From assembly GCA_963726135.1 (NCBI GenBank), contig CAVSBE010000008.1:1488001-1552000 (forward strand): a stretch of 64,000 nt of DNA, in the 5' to 3' direction. Under the pieces are notes generated by a model, which made no database searches, was not told the origin of the DNA, and saw only the letters and a list, made by a program, of their open reading frames with translations. This DNA is from Bog-473 sp963726135. Lineage in GTDB: Bacteria > Actinomycetota > Acidimicrobiia > Acidimicrobiales > RAAP-2. This document shows positions 8,940 through 16,892 of this stretch, piece by piece. The position numbers and the translations under genes were made by a program. The first letter of the stretch is position 1; each line of letters starts with the position of its first letter.

Positions 8940-9433
8940 TTGCCCTTCCCACCATGCCGTCTCAGGCACTGGTGGCCCACACGAGAGCTCGACAACGAGG
9001 CGGAGCACCGCCTGCCCCACCGGACCACCCGCGCGGGCGACGCCGATAGGCGGCGCGACGCGCCGTGGCTGGTCTCCTTCGCCGTGTGGGCCAACGTGCT
9101 GCAGTACCTGGGCTCGCAGATCACCGTGGCAGAGCTGCGCGCTCGGGCTCGGACGGCCAGGCTGCTCCTCGATGGACTGCGCCGTTGGGGGTACGTCACC
9201 CTGACGCCTCCCGTGGGTGAAACGCTGAAGAAGCCGCCCCAGGATGGCACGCTCGTCCGGGCAACCGAGGGCGGCCGGCAGGCGCGGGGGTCTTCGTCCA
9301 GCTCCCTGAGGTCATCGACGACCGCTGGAGACTCGCTTCGGCGCGCTGGCGTGCCGGCGTCCGGCAGCGACGGGCGACGCTGCCGCACTACCCCATGGTG
9401 CTGCACCGCGGGGGCTATCCCGACGGGAGCTGA
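8940..9433 (+). pseudogene. Frameshifted gene for an unidentified, possibly winged-helix protein
   Basis: The frame beginning near 8940 reads a coherent protein (RELDNEAEHRLPHRTTR, PWLVSFAVWANVLQYLGSQI, LLDGLRRWGYVTLTPP) until about 9285. From 9290 the sensible reading moves to another frame (VFVQLPEVIDDRWR, then TLPHYPMVLHRGGYPDGS and a stop at 9431). The N-terminus also needs a second shift to reach the ATG near 8954. I read this as one gene broken by small indels, ending 43 bases before glpD. The family is uncertain. Confidence 0.55.
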
Positions 9434-9476
9434 CCGCCGAGGGATCGCCGCGCGTCGGATGTGGCAGGCTTGATCG

Positions 9477-11138
9477 GTGCACCCCTTTCGCCGCGGCGAC
9501 GCGCTGCGCCGCCTTGCCGACGAGGAGTTCGACGTGCTGGTCATCGGGGGCGGGGTCACCGGCACAGGCGTTGCGCTCGATGCCGCCAGCCGAGGCCTGA
9601 AGACCGCGCTCGTGGAGAAGGGCGACTTCGCCTCCGGGACGTCGTCCAAGTCGTCGAAGATGGTGCACGGCGGCATCCGCTACCTCCAGCAACGCGAGTT
9701 CCGCCTCGTCTACGAGAACCTGGCGGAGCGGCAGCACCTGCTCGACAACGCGCCTCACCTCGTCTCGCCACTCCCCTTCTTGATCCCGCTCTTCGGGCGG
9801 GACGGAGTCGTCTCCAAGGCCGTTGCCCGCTCCTACGCGTCCGCTCTCTGGATGTACGACCTCACCGGCGGGTGGCGCATCGGCGAGCGACACCGGCGGG
9901 TCGGCAAGGACGATGCCCTGGCCCACCTCCCGACCCTCAACACCGACCACTTGGTGGCCGGTTTCCTCTACTTCGACGCGCGGGCGGACGATGCCCGCCT
10001 GACACTCACGCTCGCCCGCACCGCGGCGTTCGAGTTCGGGGCGGTGGTGGCCAACTACACACCGGTGGTCAGCCTCACGACCGCGGGCGACGGCTCCGCC
10101 AACGGGGCCGTCGTGCGCCCGGCGCCCGACGATCAGACGAGCGATTTTCCGATCCGCGCCCGCGTCGTGGTCAACGCGAGCGGCGTCTGGGCCGATCTGG
10201 TCCGGGCCCTCGACGAGGGCACTGACCCGCATGCCATCCGCCCCGCCAAGGGTGTGCACGTCACGGTGTCGGCGGACCGTCTGCCGTGCGACATCGCCGC
10301 CGTGATCCCGGTACCGAAGGACCGGCGCTCCATCTTCGTGGTGTCCTGGCCCGGGACCGACCTCGTCTACCTCGGTACGACCGACACCGACTACTCGGGG
10401 CCGCTCGACGATCCCGCCTGCACCCCTGAGGACGTGGACTACCTACTGGACGCGGCGAACAACCTCACCACGTCCCATCTGACCCGCGCCGACGTGACCG
10501 GCGTCTGGGCCGGACTCCGCCCCCTCCTGGCCCCGCCGGCCAAGGGCGGACACGTCTCGGAGCGCACAGCCGACCTCTCTCGCCGCCACACCGTCACCAC
10601 GTCGGACAACGGCGTCGTGACGGTCACCGGCGGCAAGCTGACGACCTACCGCAAGATGTCCCAGGACACGGTGGACGCCGTGGTCCTCCGACTCGGCGAG
10701 TCCCCACGTCGCCGACGGTGTGTGACCAAGTCCCTTCCTCTGATGGGCGCCACGACCAAGTCCCGTGACCCAGTGGCGATGGCCCAGCCCCACGGGCGCC
10801 TTCTCGGTCGCTACGGGACAGAGTCGGCCGCAGTCCTGGCCGTGGCCGACGGCCGCCCCGAGTTGCTCGACCCCGTCGTGGCGGGTCTGCCCTATACCGG
10901 TGCGGAGCTCGTCTATGCCGCACGCGAGGAGATGGCGCGGACCCTCGACGATGTCCTGTCACGGCGCACGCGGGCCACGATCCAGCGTGCCCACGCCACG
11001 ATGGATGCGGCCGCCGCCATCGCCGACCTCATTGCACCGGACATGGGCTGGGGGAAGCAGGAGGCAGCCGAGCAGGTCGCCCGGTACACCGGGTCCTGCC
11101 AGAAGGAGCTGCTGACCGCCGGGCTCGACCTGCCGTGA
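9477..11138 (+). CDS. glpD: FAD-dependent glycerol-3-phosphate dehydrogenase
   Basis: Oxidises sn-glycerol 3-phosphate to dihydroxyacetone phosphate and passes electrons to quinone at the membrane. The 553-aa product has the FAD Rossmann motif VLVIGGGVTGTGVALDAASR, the GlpD signature FASGTSSKSSKMVHGG, the GGKLTTYRKM C-terminal FAD contact and the helical DAO_C domain. GTG start. It opens a three-gene operon: the next gene starts inside its stop codon (GTGA overlap), and that product may use the DHAP made here. Confidence 0.95.
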   Translation: MHPFRRGDALRRLADEEFDVLVIGGGVTGTGVALDAASRGLKTALVEKGDFASGTSSKSSKMVHGGIRYLQQREFRLVYENLAERQHLLDNAPHLVSPLPFLIPLFGRDGVVSKAVARSYASALWMYDLTGGWRIGERHRRVGKDDALAHLPTLNTDHLVAGFLYFDARADDARLTLTLARTAAFEFGAVVANYTPVVSLTTAGDGSANGAVVRPAPDDQTSDFPIRARVVVNASGVWADLVRALDEGTDPHAIRPAKGVHVTVSADRLPCDIAAVIPVPKDRRSIFVVSWPGTDLVYLGTTDTDYSGPLDDPACTPEDVDYLLDAANNLTTSHLTRADVTGVWAGLRPLLAPPAKGGHVSERTADLSRRHTVTTSDNGVVTVTGGKLTTYRKMSQDTVDAVVLRLGESPRRRRCVTKSLPLMGATTKSRDPVAMAQPHGRLLGRYGTESAAVLAVADGRPELLDPVVAGLPYTGAELVYAAREEMARTLDDVLSRRTRATIQRAHATMDAAAAIADLIAPDMGWGKQEAAEQVARYTGSCQKELLTAGLDLP

Positions 11139-12646
11139 CGGAGCCCACTCCAGTCACGCCCATCGACGCGCCGGCCAGCCGAGTCGAGGACCGCCTCGGT
11201 GCCCCAACGGTCGAGGTTCCGCCCTCCCTTCTCGAACGCATCGCCTCCGGCGGCATCGCCGTCCTGACCGACGACCACGTCAGGGCTGAGGCGGGGCGAG
11301 ACTGGTGGCCCCTCGCCATCGGCTGGGCCGCCGAAGGTGGCGTCCCACAGCGGCCGGCGGCCGTGGTCCGGCCCACCTCGACCGGCCAGGTGAGCGCAGT
11401 GCTCGCCGCCTGCAACGAGTCCCGCGTTCCCGTGACCGCAGCAGCGGGCCGCAGCGGTGTTTGCGGGGCGTCGGTACCCGTGCACGGCGGCATCAGCCTC
11501 GACATGACGGCGCTGGGGGGCCTGAGTGAGGTGGACGAGGTCTCGCTCACATTCGACGTACGGGCCGGCACCTTCGGCCCCGACCTCGAGGCTGCTCTCG
11601 GAGCGGTGCGAGACGGCTACACCCTCGGCCACTGGCCCCAGTCCATGGACCTCTCCACCGTCGGCGGGTGGCTGGCCTGCCGGGGCGCCGGGCAGTATTC
11701 GACCCGCTACGGCAAGATCGAGGACATGGTCCTCGGACTCGAGGTCGTGCTGGCAGACGGCCGCGTCGTGCACACCGAGGGCCGGGGTCCGCGCGCCGCC
11801 ACCGGGCCGAATCTGACCCAGCTCTTCGTGGGCAGTGAGGGCACCCTCGGCGTGATCACCGAGGCCCGTCTGCGCATGCACCCGTTGCCCAAGGGCCAGG
11901 AGCGCCGCGCCTTCGGGTTCACCACGTTCGCGGCGGGGCTCGAGGCCTGCCGCAGGATCCTCCGTCGGGGCGCGACGCCGGCGGTGCTCCGTCTCTACGA
12001 CCAGACCGAGTCGGCCCGCAACTTCGAGCTCCCCGACACGAACCTGCTCATCGTGCTCGATGAAGCAGATCCCGACATCGTGGCCGGCACCCTCGCGGTC
12101 GTCGACGACGAGTGCTCCAGCGAGGCCGGCGCACGCCCCCTCGACCGCGATCTGGTGCAGCGTTGGCTGGGGCACCGCAACGACGTGTCTGCGCTGGCCC
12201 CGCTCTGGCGCGGCGGCATCGTGGTGGACACCGTCGAGGTGTCGGGCCCGTGGGCCGCGCTCCCCGGCCTCTTCGAGGACGTCGTCCGCGCCCTCGAGGC
12301 TATCGACGGAACGCTGGCCGCGTCGGCCCACCAGTCACACGCCTATACCGATGGCGCCTGCCTCTACTTCACGTTCGGCGGGCGGGGCCCCGACGGCGAC
12401 GCCGAATGGCGGGAGCGCTATTACCGCGAGGCGTGGGATGCCGTCACCGACGTCACCCTGGCGCACCGCGCCGCCATCAGCCACCACCATGGCATCGGGT
12501 TGAACCGTTCCCGGTTCCTGCCGCGCGCCCTCGGAACGGGGTTCGAAGTGCTCCAGGGCCTGAAGACGACATTCGATCCCCACGGCATCCTGAACCCGGG
12601 CAAGTTCGGCCTGGCCTCACCCTTCGGACCCGCACCCTGGGCATGA
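11135..12646 (+). CDS. Alkyl-dihydroxyacetonephosphate-synthase-like FAD oxidoreductase
   Basis: 503-aa VAO/PCMH-fold flavoprotein. The FAD-binding half has AVVRPTSTGQVSAVL, TAAAGRSGVCGASVP, PQSMDLSTVGGWLACRGAGQ and FVGSEGTLGVITEARL. The C-terminus has HHHGIGLNRSRFL, which is the histidine-rich active-site stretch of alkylglycerone-phosphate synthase, then FDPHGILNPGKFGL. That enzyme swaps the acyl group of acyl-DHAP for a fatty alcohol and makes the ether bond. Setting between glpD and glpK (4-bp overlaps on both sides) agrees with a glycerol-3-phosphate/DHAP substrate. A different hydroxyacid oxidase activity remains possible. Confidence 0.85.
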   Translation: MTEPTPVTPIDAPASRVEDRLGAPTVEVPPSLLERIASGGIAVLTDDHVRAEAGRDWWPLAIGWAAEGGVPQRPAAVVRPTSTGQVSAVLAACNESRVPVTAAAGRSGVCGASVPVHGGISLDMTALGGLSEVDEVSLTFDVRAGTFGPDLEAALGAVRDGYTLGHWPQSMDLSTVGGWLACRGAGQYSTRYGKIEDMVLGLEVVLADGRVVHTEGRGPRAATGPNLTQLFVGSEGTLGVITEARLRMHPLPKGQERRAFGFTTFAAGLEACRRILRRGATPAVLRLYDQTESARNFELPDTNLLIVLDEADPDIVAGTLAVVDDECSSEAGARPLDRDLVQRWLGHRNDVSALAPLWRGGIVVDTVEVSGPWAALPGLFEDVVRALEAIDGTLAASAHQSHAYTDGACLYFTFGGRGPDGDAEWRERYYREAWDAVTDVTLAHRAAISHHHGIGLNRSRFLPRALGTGFEVLQGLKTTFDPHGILNPGKFGLASPFGPAPWA

Positions 12647-14148
12647 GCGCGGCAGGGGGCAGCATTCTCGTGGTCGACGTCGGCACGTCGGGTGTGCGGG
12701 CCGCCATCGTGCGACCCGACGCAAGCGTCGAGCACGAACATCACATCCGGCTCCTCCCCGAGTCGCCTGCGCCGGGCCTGGTGGAGTTCGACGCGGCGCG
12801 GATGGCGGACGCCGTGCTCTCCATGGCGCAAGCGGCGCTGCACGACGGGGGCCCGGTGGCCGGGGTCGGCATCGCCAATCAGCGAGCCTCGAGCATCGTG
12901 TGGGAGCGGGCGACGGGGCGGCCGGTCGCCCCGGGCATCGGCTGGCAGGACCTGCGTACCGTCGGCACGTGCCTCGTCCTCCAGGGCGAAGGGATTCGCC
13001 TGGCACCCAACGCATCGGCCACCAAGCTGATGGCCATCCTCGACGAGGTCGATCCCCAACGGTCGAGCGCCGAGCAAGGGGACCTGTGCTTCGGCACTGT
13101 CGACAGCTGGGTGGCGTGGACGCTCTCGGGGGGGGTCGAGGCGGGCTCCGATGCCCTCCACGTGACGGACGCCACCAATGCCGCTGTGACCGCACTCGTT
13201 GAGCCGGCCTTCATTTCCTGGAACGAGCCTCTGTTGCAGAAGCTCAGGATCCCGCTGCCGATGTTGCCGCGGATCATCGACTCGTCGGGGGCGGTCGGCG
13301 CTGCGAGCGCGCTCCCTGGCGCGCCGCTCATCTGCGGGATGGCCGGTGACCAGCAAGCTTCCCTCGTCGGCCAGGGCTGCACATTGCCGGGCCTCGCCAA
13401 GGCGACATTCGGGACGGGCGGGATGCTCGATCAGTGCACCGGGTCGGACCATGAGCCGGCCTTGGCGGGGCGAGGGGCGGCGGGAACCTTCCCGATCGTC
13501 GCCTTCCGCGTGGCCGGGGAAACGACCTGGGGAACCGAAGCCGTCATGTTGTCCGCCGGCACCGCCGTCGAGTGGCTGCGGGACGACCTCGGGATCATCG
13601 CCTCGGCGCACGAGTCCGAGACGCTGGCCGCGCAGTGTGCGACGTCCGGGGACGTCTGGTTCGTACCGGCCCTCCTGGGCCTGGGAACTCCAGTGTGGGA
13701 CTTCGGAGCCCGGGGAACCCTGGTCGGCGTGACCCGGGGGACGGGGCGTCCCGAGATCGCCCGAGCCGTTCTCGAGGGCGTCGCTCACCGTGGTGCGGAC
13801 CTCGTCGAGGCCTCGGAGCGGGACAGTGGTCACCAGATCGAAGCCCTGCGCATCGATGGCGGCATGTCGGACAACCAGGTGTTCGTCGAGGCACTGGCCC
13901 AATTCATCGGGCGCCCCGTCGAGATCTCACCCGTCGTGGAAGCAACGGCGCTCGGGGCCGGACTCCTGGCCGGGCTGGCTGTCGGCACCTACGCGTCGAC
14001 TGCGGAGCTCGCGGGCACCTTCTCACCCCGGCGGACCGTTGAACCCGGAGGTGACGGTGCCAGTCGGGCCGCAGACCGTGAGCGCTGGTTGGCGGCGAGG
14101 GCGAAGGCCGAAGCCACGATCCCCGAGCTCTCGGGCATCTCCTTCTGA
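12643..14148 (+). CDS. glpK: FGGY-family kinase, glycerol kinase-like
   Basis: 501-aa ATP-dependent sugar/polyol kinase. Visible: the phosphate-1 motif VVDVGTSGVRAAIV, GIANQRASSIVWERATGRP and GWQDLRT (the glycerol kinase NQR and WQD segments), FGTGGMLDQCTG, and the adenosine region RIDGGMSDNQVFVEALAQF. Its ATG overlaps the stop of the previous gene (ATGA). Together with glpD it forms glycerol to G3P to DHAP. Several positions differ from classical GlpK (VGTSGVRA in place of DQGTTSSRA), so another polyol is conceivable. Confidence 0.83.
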   Translation: MSAAGGSILVVDVGTSGVRAAIVRPDASVEHEHHIRLLPESPAPGLVEFDAARMADAVLSMAQAALHDGGPVAGVGIANQRASSIVWERATGRPVAPGIGWQDLRTVGTCLVLQGEGIRLAPNASATKLMAILDEVDPQRSSAEQGDLCFGTVDSWVAWTLSGGVEAGSDALHVTDATNAAVTALVEPAFISWNEPLLQKLRIPLPMLPRIIDSSGAVGAASALPGAPLICGMAGDQQASLVGQGCTLPGLAKATFGTGGMLDQCTGSDHEPALAGRGAAGTFPIVAFRVAGETTWGTEAVMLSAGTAVEWLRDDLGIIASAHESETLAAQCATSGDVWFVPALLGLGTPVWDFGARGTLVGVTRGTGRPEIARAVLEGVAHRGADLVEASERDSGHQIEALRIDGGMSDNQVFVEALAQFIGRPVEISPVVEATALGAGLLAGLAVGTYASTAELAGTFSPRRTVEPGGDGASRAADRERWLAARAKAEATIPELSGISF

Positions 14149-14207
14149 GCTGGGATCGCTCCCACTCAGAAGGAGACCGCTGCCTCCCGAGATACCGTCC
14201 TTCTTTT
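14130..14207 (+). terminator. Terminator of the glp operon, overlapping the glpK 3' end
   Basis: A long hairpin: perfect 12-bp arms at 14138-14149 and 14165-14176, an inner 5-bp stem closed by a TCGC tetraloop, and an outer CTCGGG/CCCGAG pair (14130-14135 and 14186-14191), followed by TTCTTTT. The left arm contains the glpK stop region. It probably also serves the convergent surface-protein gene ending at 14217. Confidence 0.8.
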
Positions 14208-14216
14208 AGGACCGGC

Positions 14217-16460
14217 CTACTTCTTCGACGCTGCGTTCTCCGGGCTGCGCCGACGCCAACGGGCGAGCACGACGAGACCCGAGCCCAGGATCAGGGCAGC
14301 CAGGCCGGCCATCCACTCCTGGGACAGCAACGCACCGGTGAAGGCGATCGTCGACGCAGACGTCGTGGGCGGCTTGGTGGTCGTGGTGGTCGGCGTCGAA
14401 GTCGAAGTCGAAGTCGGCGTCACCACGGCAGCCGCTGTGGTGATGATCGGGTTCGTCACTGACGACGAGCAACCGGAGGCTGTGGTGCACGGCCCGGTGG
14501 TGATGGTCGCCGTGTTCGTGATGCTTCCGGTCGCGTTCGACGCCACCGTGGCGGCGAAGGTGACCGTGGCACTGTCACCGGAGGCCAGACTCACTGCGAA
14601 GGTCCAAGTGCTCCCGGTCGTGTTGGTGACGGTGCAGGTGTCGGGTGTCGTGACCGCACATGCCGGGGTCCCCTTGACTGTGAGGGACGACGGCACGGCG
14701 TCGGTCACGGTGGCCGATCCGGCCCCGACGCCGACGTTCTTGATGGCAACGGTGTAGTCGATGGTCGAACCAGGCGCCACCGAGGTGCCGGATGACGGCA
14801 CGTCCGTCTTGGTCACCGTGAAGTTCGGAGCCGTCACCGAGAAGCACTCGCTCGACACGACCGTACCGCTCATGTTGTCGCTGGAGCCGGCGTACTTGGA
14901 CGCGTTCGAGGTGAACACAGCCCCGAAGCAGTAGGTACCGGGGGACGTCGGTGTAATCGACGGGGACGTCGCGGTCGAGGTGAAGGCGCCGCTCGACGAA
15001 AGGGGAGCCGGATTCGGTGCCCCGCTGGTGCCGGGGATCTCGGTACCGCCGGCGCAGCCGGCCGAGCTCGTCGCAGCGCAGCTGTAGAAAGTGACCGTGC
15101 CGGTCGGGACACCGTGGGAGCTGTCACCAGTAACGATCGCCGTGTCAAAGGCCGTCCCACCGACGACGATGACACCGGCCGAGGTGTGCGTGGTCGTCAC
15201 GGTACCCGCCGGGGAGACGCCGAAGCACTCGGCGGGTCCCCACACCGGGTTGTAGTTGCCGGTTGACGGCGTGTAGAGGGTGTAGAAGCAGTAGGTGCCG
15301 ACGCTCGACGGCGTGTACGTGGTCGGCGACAGGTTGTAGGTCGCAGAGACCGGGGTCGTCGAGGACGGGCTGGACACGGTGCCCACGAGGGTCCCGTCAC
15401 CATCCGTGTAGGTGCACGTCGAGGTCGACGTCGCCGACGAGGACGCCTGGCACACGTAGAAGCTGACCGACCCGAGCGGAGCGCCGCCGCCGAAGACGCC
15501 GTTAACCATGGCGGTGTCGCTCCAGCCGTTGCCCAGTGTGGGGCTCGCGGGCGGCACGACAATCGTCTTGATCCCCGGGTAGGCCGGGCCCACGCCGAAG
15601 CACTCGGCGGGCCCCCACGCGCCGAGGTAGCCCTCGCCACCGGTCGGTGTGTAGGACGTGTAGTAGCAGTAGGTGCCCACGTTCGGTGGGGTGAATCCCG
15701 TTCCCAGGTTGTAGGTCGACGCGTTTCCGCTCGAAGACGACGGGCTGCTCACCGTGCCCACGAGGGAGCCACCAGTGGCGCACGTCGAGGAGGACGTGGA
15801 CGCCTCGCAGACGTAGAAGTTGACCGAGCCCGCGGGGGCGGCGCCCCCCGGGTTACCCGTGACCGTGGCCGTGTCGCCCCAGCTGTTGCTCAGCGTGGTG
15901 CTGCCGGGCGGCACGAGGGTCGTCGCAATGGTCGGGGTTGTCTTGGGCGCGCTGCAGCCGCCCGGCAACTCGAGCGCCCCGAGCGTGGTCGTCAGCGTCC
16001 CGCTCACTTGGGTCGAGTCGGTCCACGTCGCAATCCAGCTCACGCTGATGGTCGAGCTGGGCGAGAGAGCGGCCAGGTCTGCCGCGGACAGCGTCTGGGT
16101 AATGGTCTGGCTCGCGGCCGCGGGCGGGGTTGCGTTCGGAGTGGGGGACGCTGCGATGGACAAGGCGGTTGTGCTGAGGGTGCCTTGGGCCGTCGAGAAC
16201 GTGCCGGTCTCGGACTGGTTCCAGTCGTTGTAGAGGGTCCATGTGAGGGTGGCCCCGGCTCCGTACGTCGGCGCGCTGTTACACGTCCCGCTCACCGATT
16301 GGAAGAAGTTGTTGTGGGCGGAGGCCTCCGTCGCGAACACGACAAGGCCCGCGATGGCCAGCGCCGACGCCAAACCCCCTTGTACGAACACGCGTAACCG
16401 GCTGGGCTTGCTACCCGCGTTACGACGTGAAGACATCCAATTCAGCCAAGCCGGTCGCAT
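14217..16460 (-). CDS. Secreted cell-surface protein with Ig-like/DUF11 modules and an AFTG sorting-type tail
   Basis: About 747 aa. The N-terminus has basic residues, then a hydrophobic signal segment (VQGGLASALAIAGLVVFATEASA). Then come three related ~110-residue Ig-like repeats, each with SVNFYVC- or SFYVC-like and GTYC(Y/F)YT elements, and a DUF11 domain (VTKTDVPSSGTSVAPGSTIDY). The C-terminus is IAFTGA, a transmembrane helix and WRRRSPENAASKK, laid out like a sortase cell-wall signal (sortase E substrates use LAxTG). The ATG at 16460 is preferred over a TTG at 16487 because GGACGAGG precedes it. Paralogue of the gene at 16893-19163; no sortase is in this window. Confidence 0.8.
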   Translation of the reverse strand: MRPAWLNWMSSRRNAGSKPSRLRVFVQGGLASALAIAGLVVFATEASAHNNFFQSVSGTCNSAPTYGAGATLTWTLYNDWNQSETGTFSTAQGTLSTTALSIAASPTPNATPPAAASQTITQTLSAADLAALSPSSTISVSWIATWTDSTQVSGTLTTTLGALELPGGCSAPKTTPTIATTLVPPGSTTLSNSWGDTATVTGNPGGAAPAGSVNFYVCEASTSSSTCATGGSLVGTVSSPSSSSGNASTYNLGTGFTPPNVGTYCYYTSYTPTGGEGYLGAWGPAECFGVGPAYPGIKTIVVPPASPTLGNGWSDTAMVNGVFGGGAPLGSVSFYVCQASSSATSTSTCTYTDGDGTLVGTVSSPSSTTPVSATYNLSPTTYTPSSVGTYCFYTLYTPSTGNYNPVWGPAECFGVSPAGTVTTTHTSAGVIVVGGTAFDTAIVTGDSSHGVPTGTVTFYSCAATSSAGCAGGTEIPGTSGAPNPAPLSSSGAFTSTATSPSITPTSPGTYCFGAVFTSNASKYAGSSDNMSGTVVSSECFSVTAPNFTVTKTDVPSSGTSVAPGSTIDYTVAIKNVGVGAGSATVTDAVPSSLTVKGTPACAVTTPDTCTVTNTTGSTWTFAVSLASGDSATVTFAATVASNATGSITNTATITTGPCTTASGCSSSVTNPIITTAAAVVTPTSTSTSTPTTTTTKPPTTSASTIAFTGALLSQEWMAGLAALILGSGLVVLARWRRRSPENAASKK

Positions 16461-16807
16461 ACCGCCTCGTCCTTCCGTAGTCGCCAAGTAAGAACACCTC
16501 TACCGGGGCCGCCGGAGAGGATTGTAAAGGCACCGCCACAACAAAGCCACAATTTTGCTCAAGTCGGCCCGTTGACTGCCGATAAGCGGCGCCCCTTGAG
16601 GCGTGGGTCCCCTTATCCGGCCTTTGCACGGTAAACCCTCTGGTCAGCGGCGGTTAGGGCTGATCGGCTCCTATCGGGGAGGGCCGTTTGGCTCTATTTA
16701 GGTCCAATTGCCCTAATTAGCGACGGCGACACAACTCATCCGGTTCATGGCCGGGGTAGTCGTCGGGTTCCATGGCATGCGGGCGTAGCGGATGTCTAGC
16801 CGGAAGT
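16461..16807 (-). other. Leader region of the first surface-protein gene
   Basis: 347 bases without a gene. An imperfect hairpin lies at 16579-16620 (arms CCGATAAGCGG and CCCCTTATCCGG), and there is an AT-richer block around 16690-16720. It could be a structured 5' leader, but I could not match it to a known riboswitch. Confidence 0.35.
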
Positions 16808-16866
16808 CTCGGGCATCTCTTTCCGAGCGGTGGCGCTCCGACTCGGAAGGAGATGGCTGTCCCGAG
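16808..16866 (-). terminator. Hairpin terminator after the second surface-protein gene
   Basis: 14-bp arms at 16814-16827 and 16842-16855 (one G-T pair), outer CTCGGG/CCCGAG pair (16808-16813, 16861-16866). It begins 27 bases past the stop of the 16893-19163 gene. It closely resembles the hairpin at 14130-14191 in sequence and layout, so it was probably duplicated along with the gene. Confidence 0.72.
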
Positions 16867-16892
16867 AGATCCTCGCCCGCAGTCCGAACGAA

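Noticed and set aside
16500..16720. Cyclic di-GMP or cyclic di-AMP riboswitch before the surface-protein gene
   Set aside because: Some words look similar, but the conserved core of neither class could be laid out.
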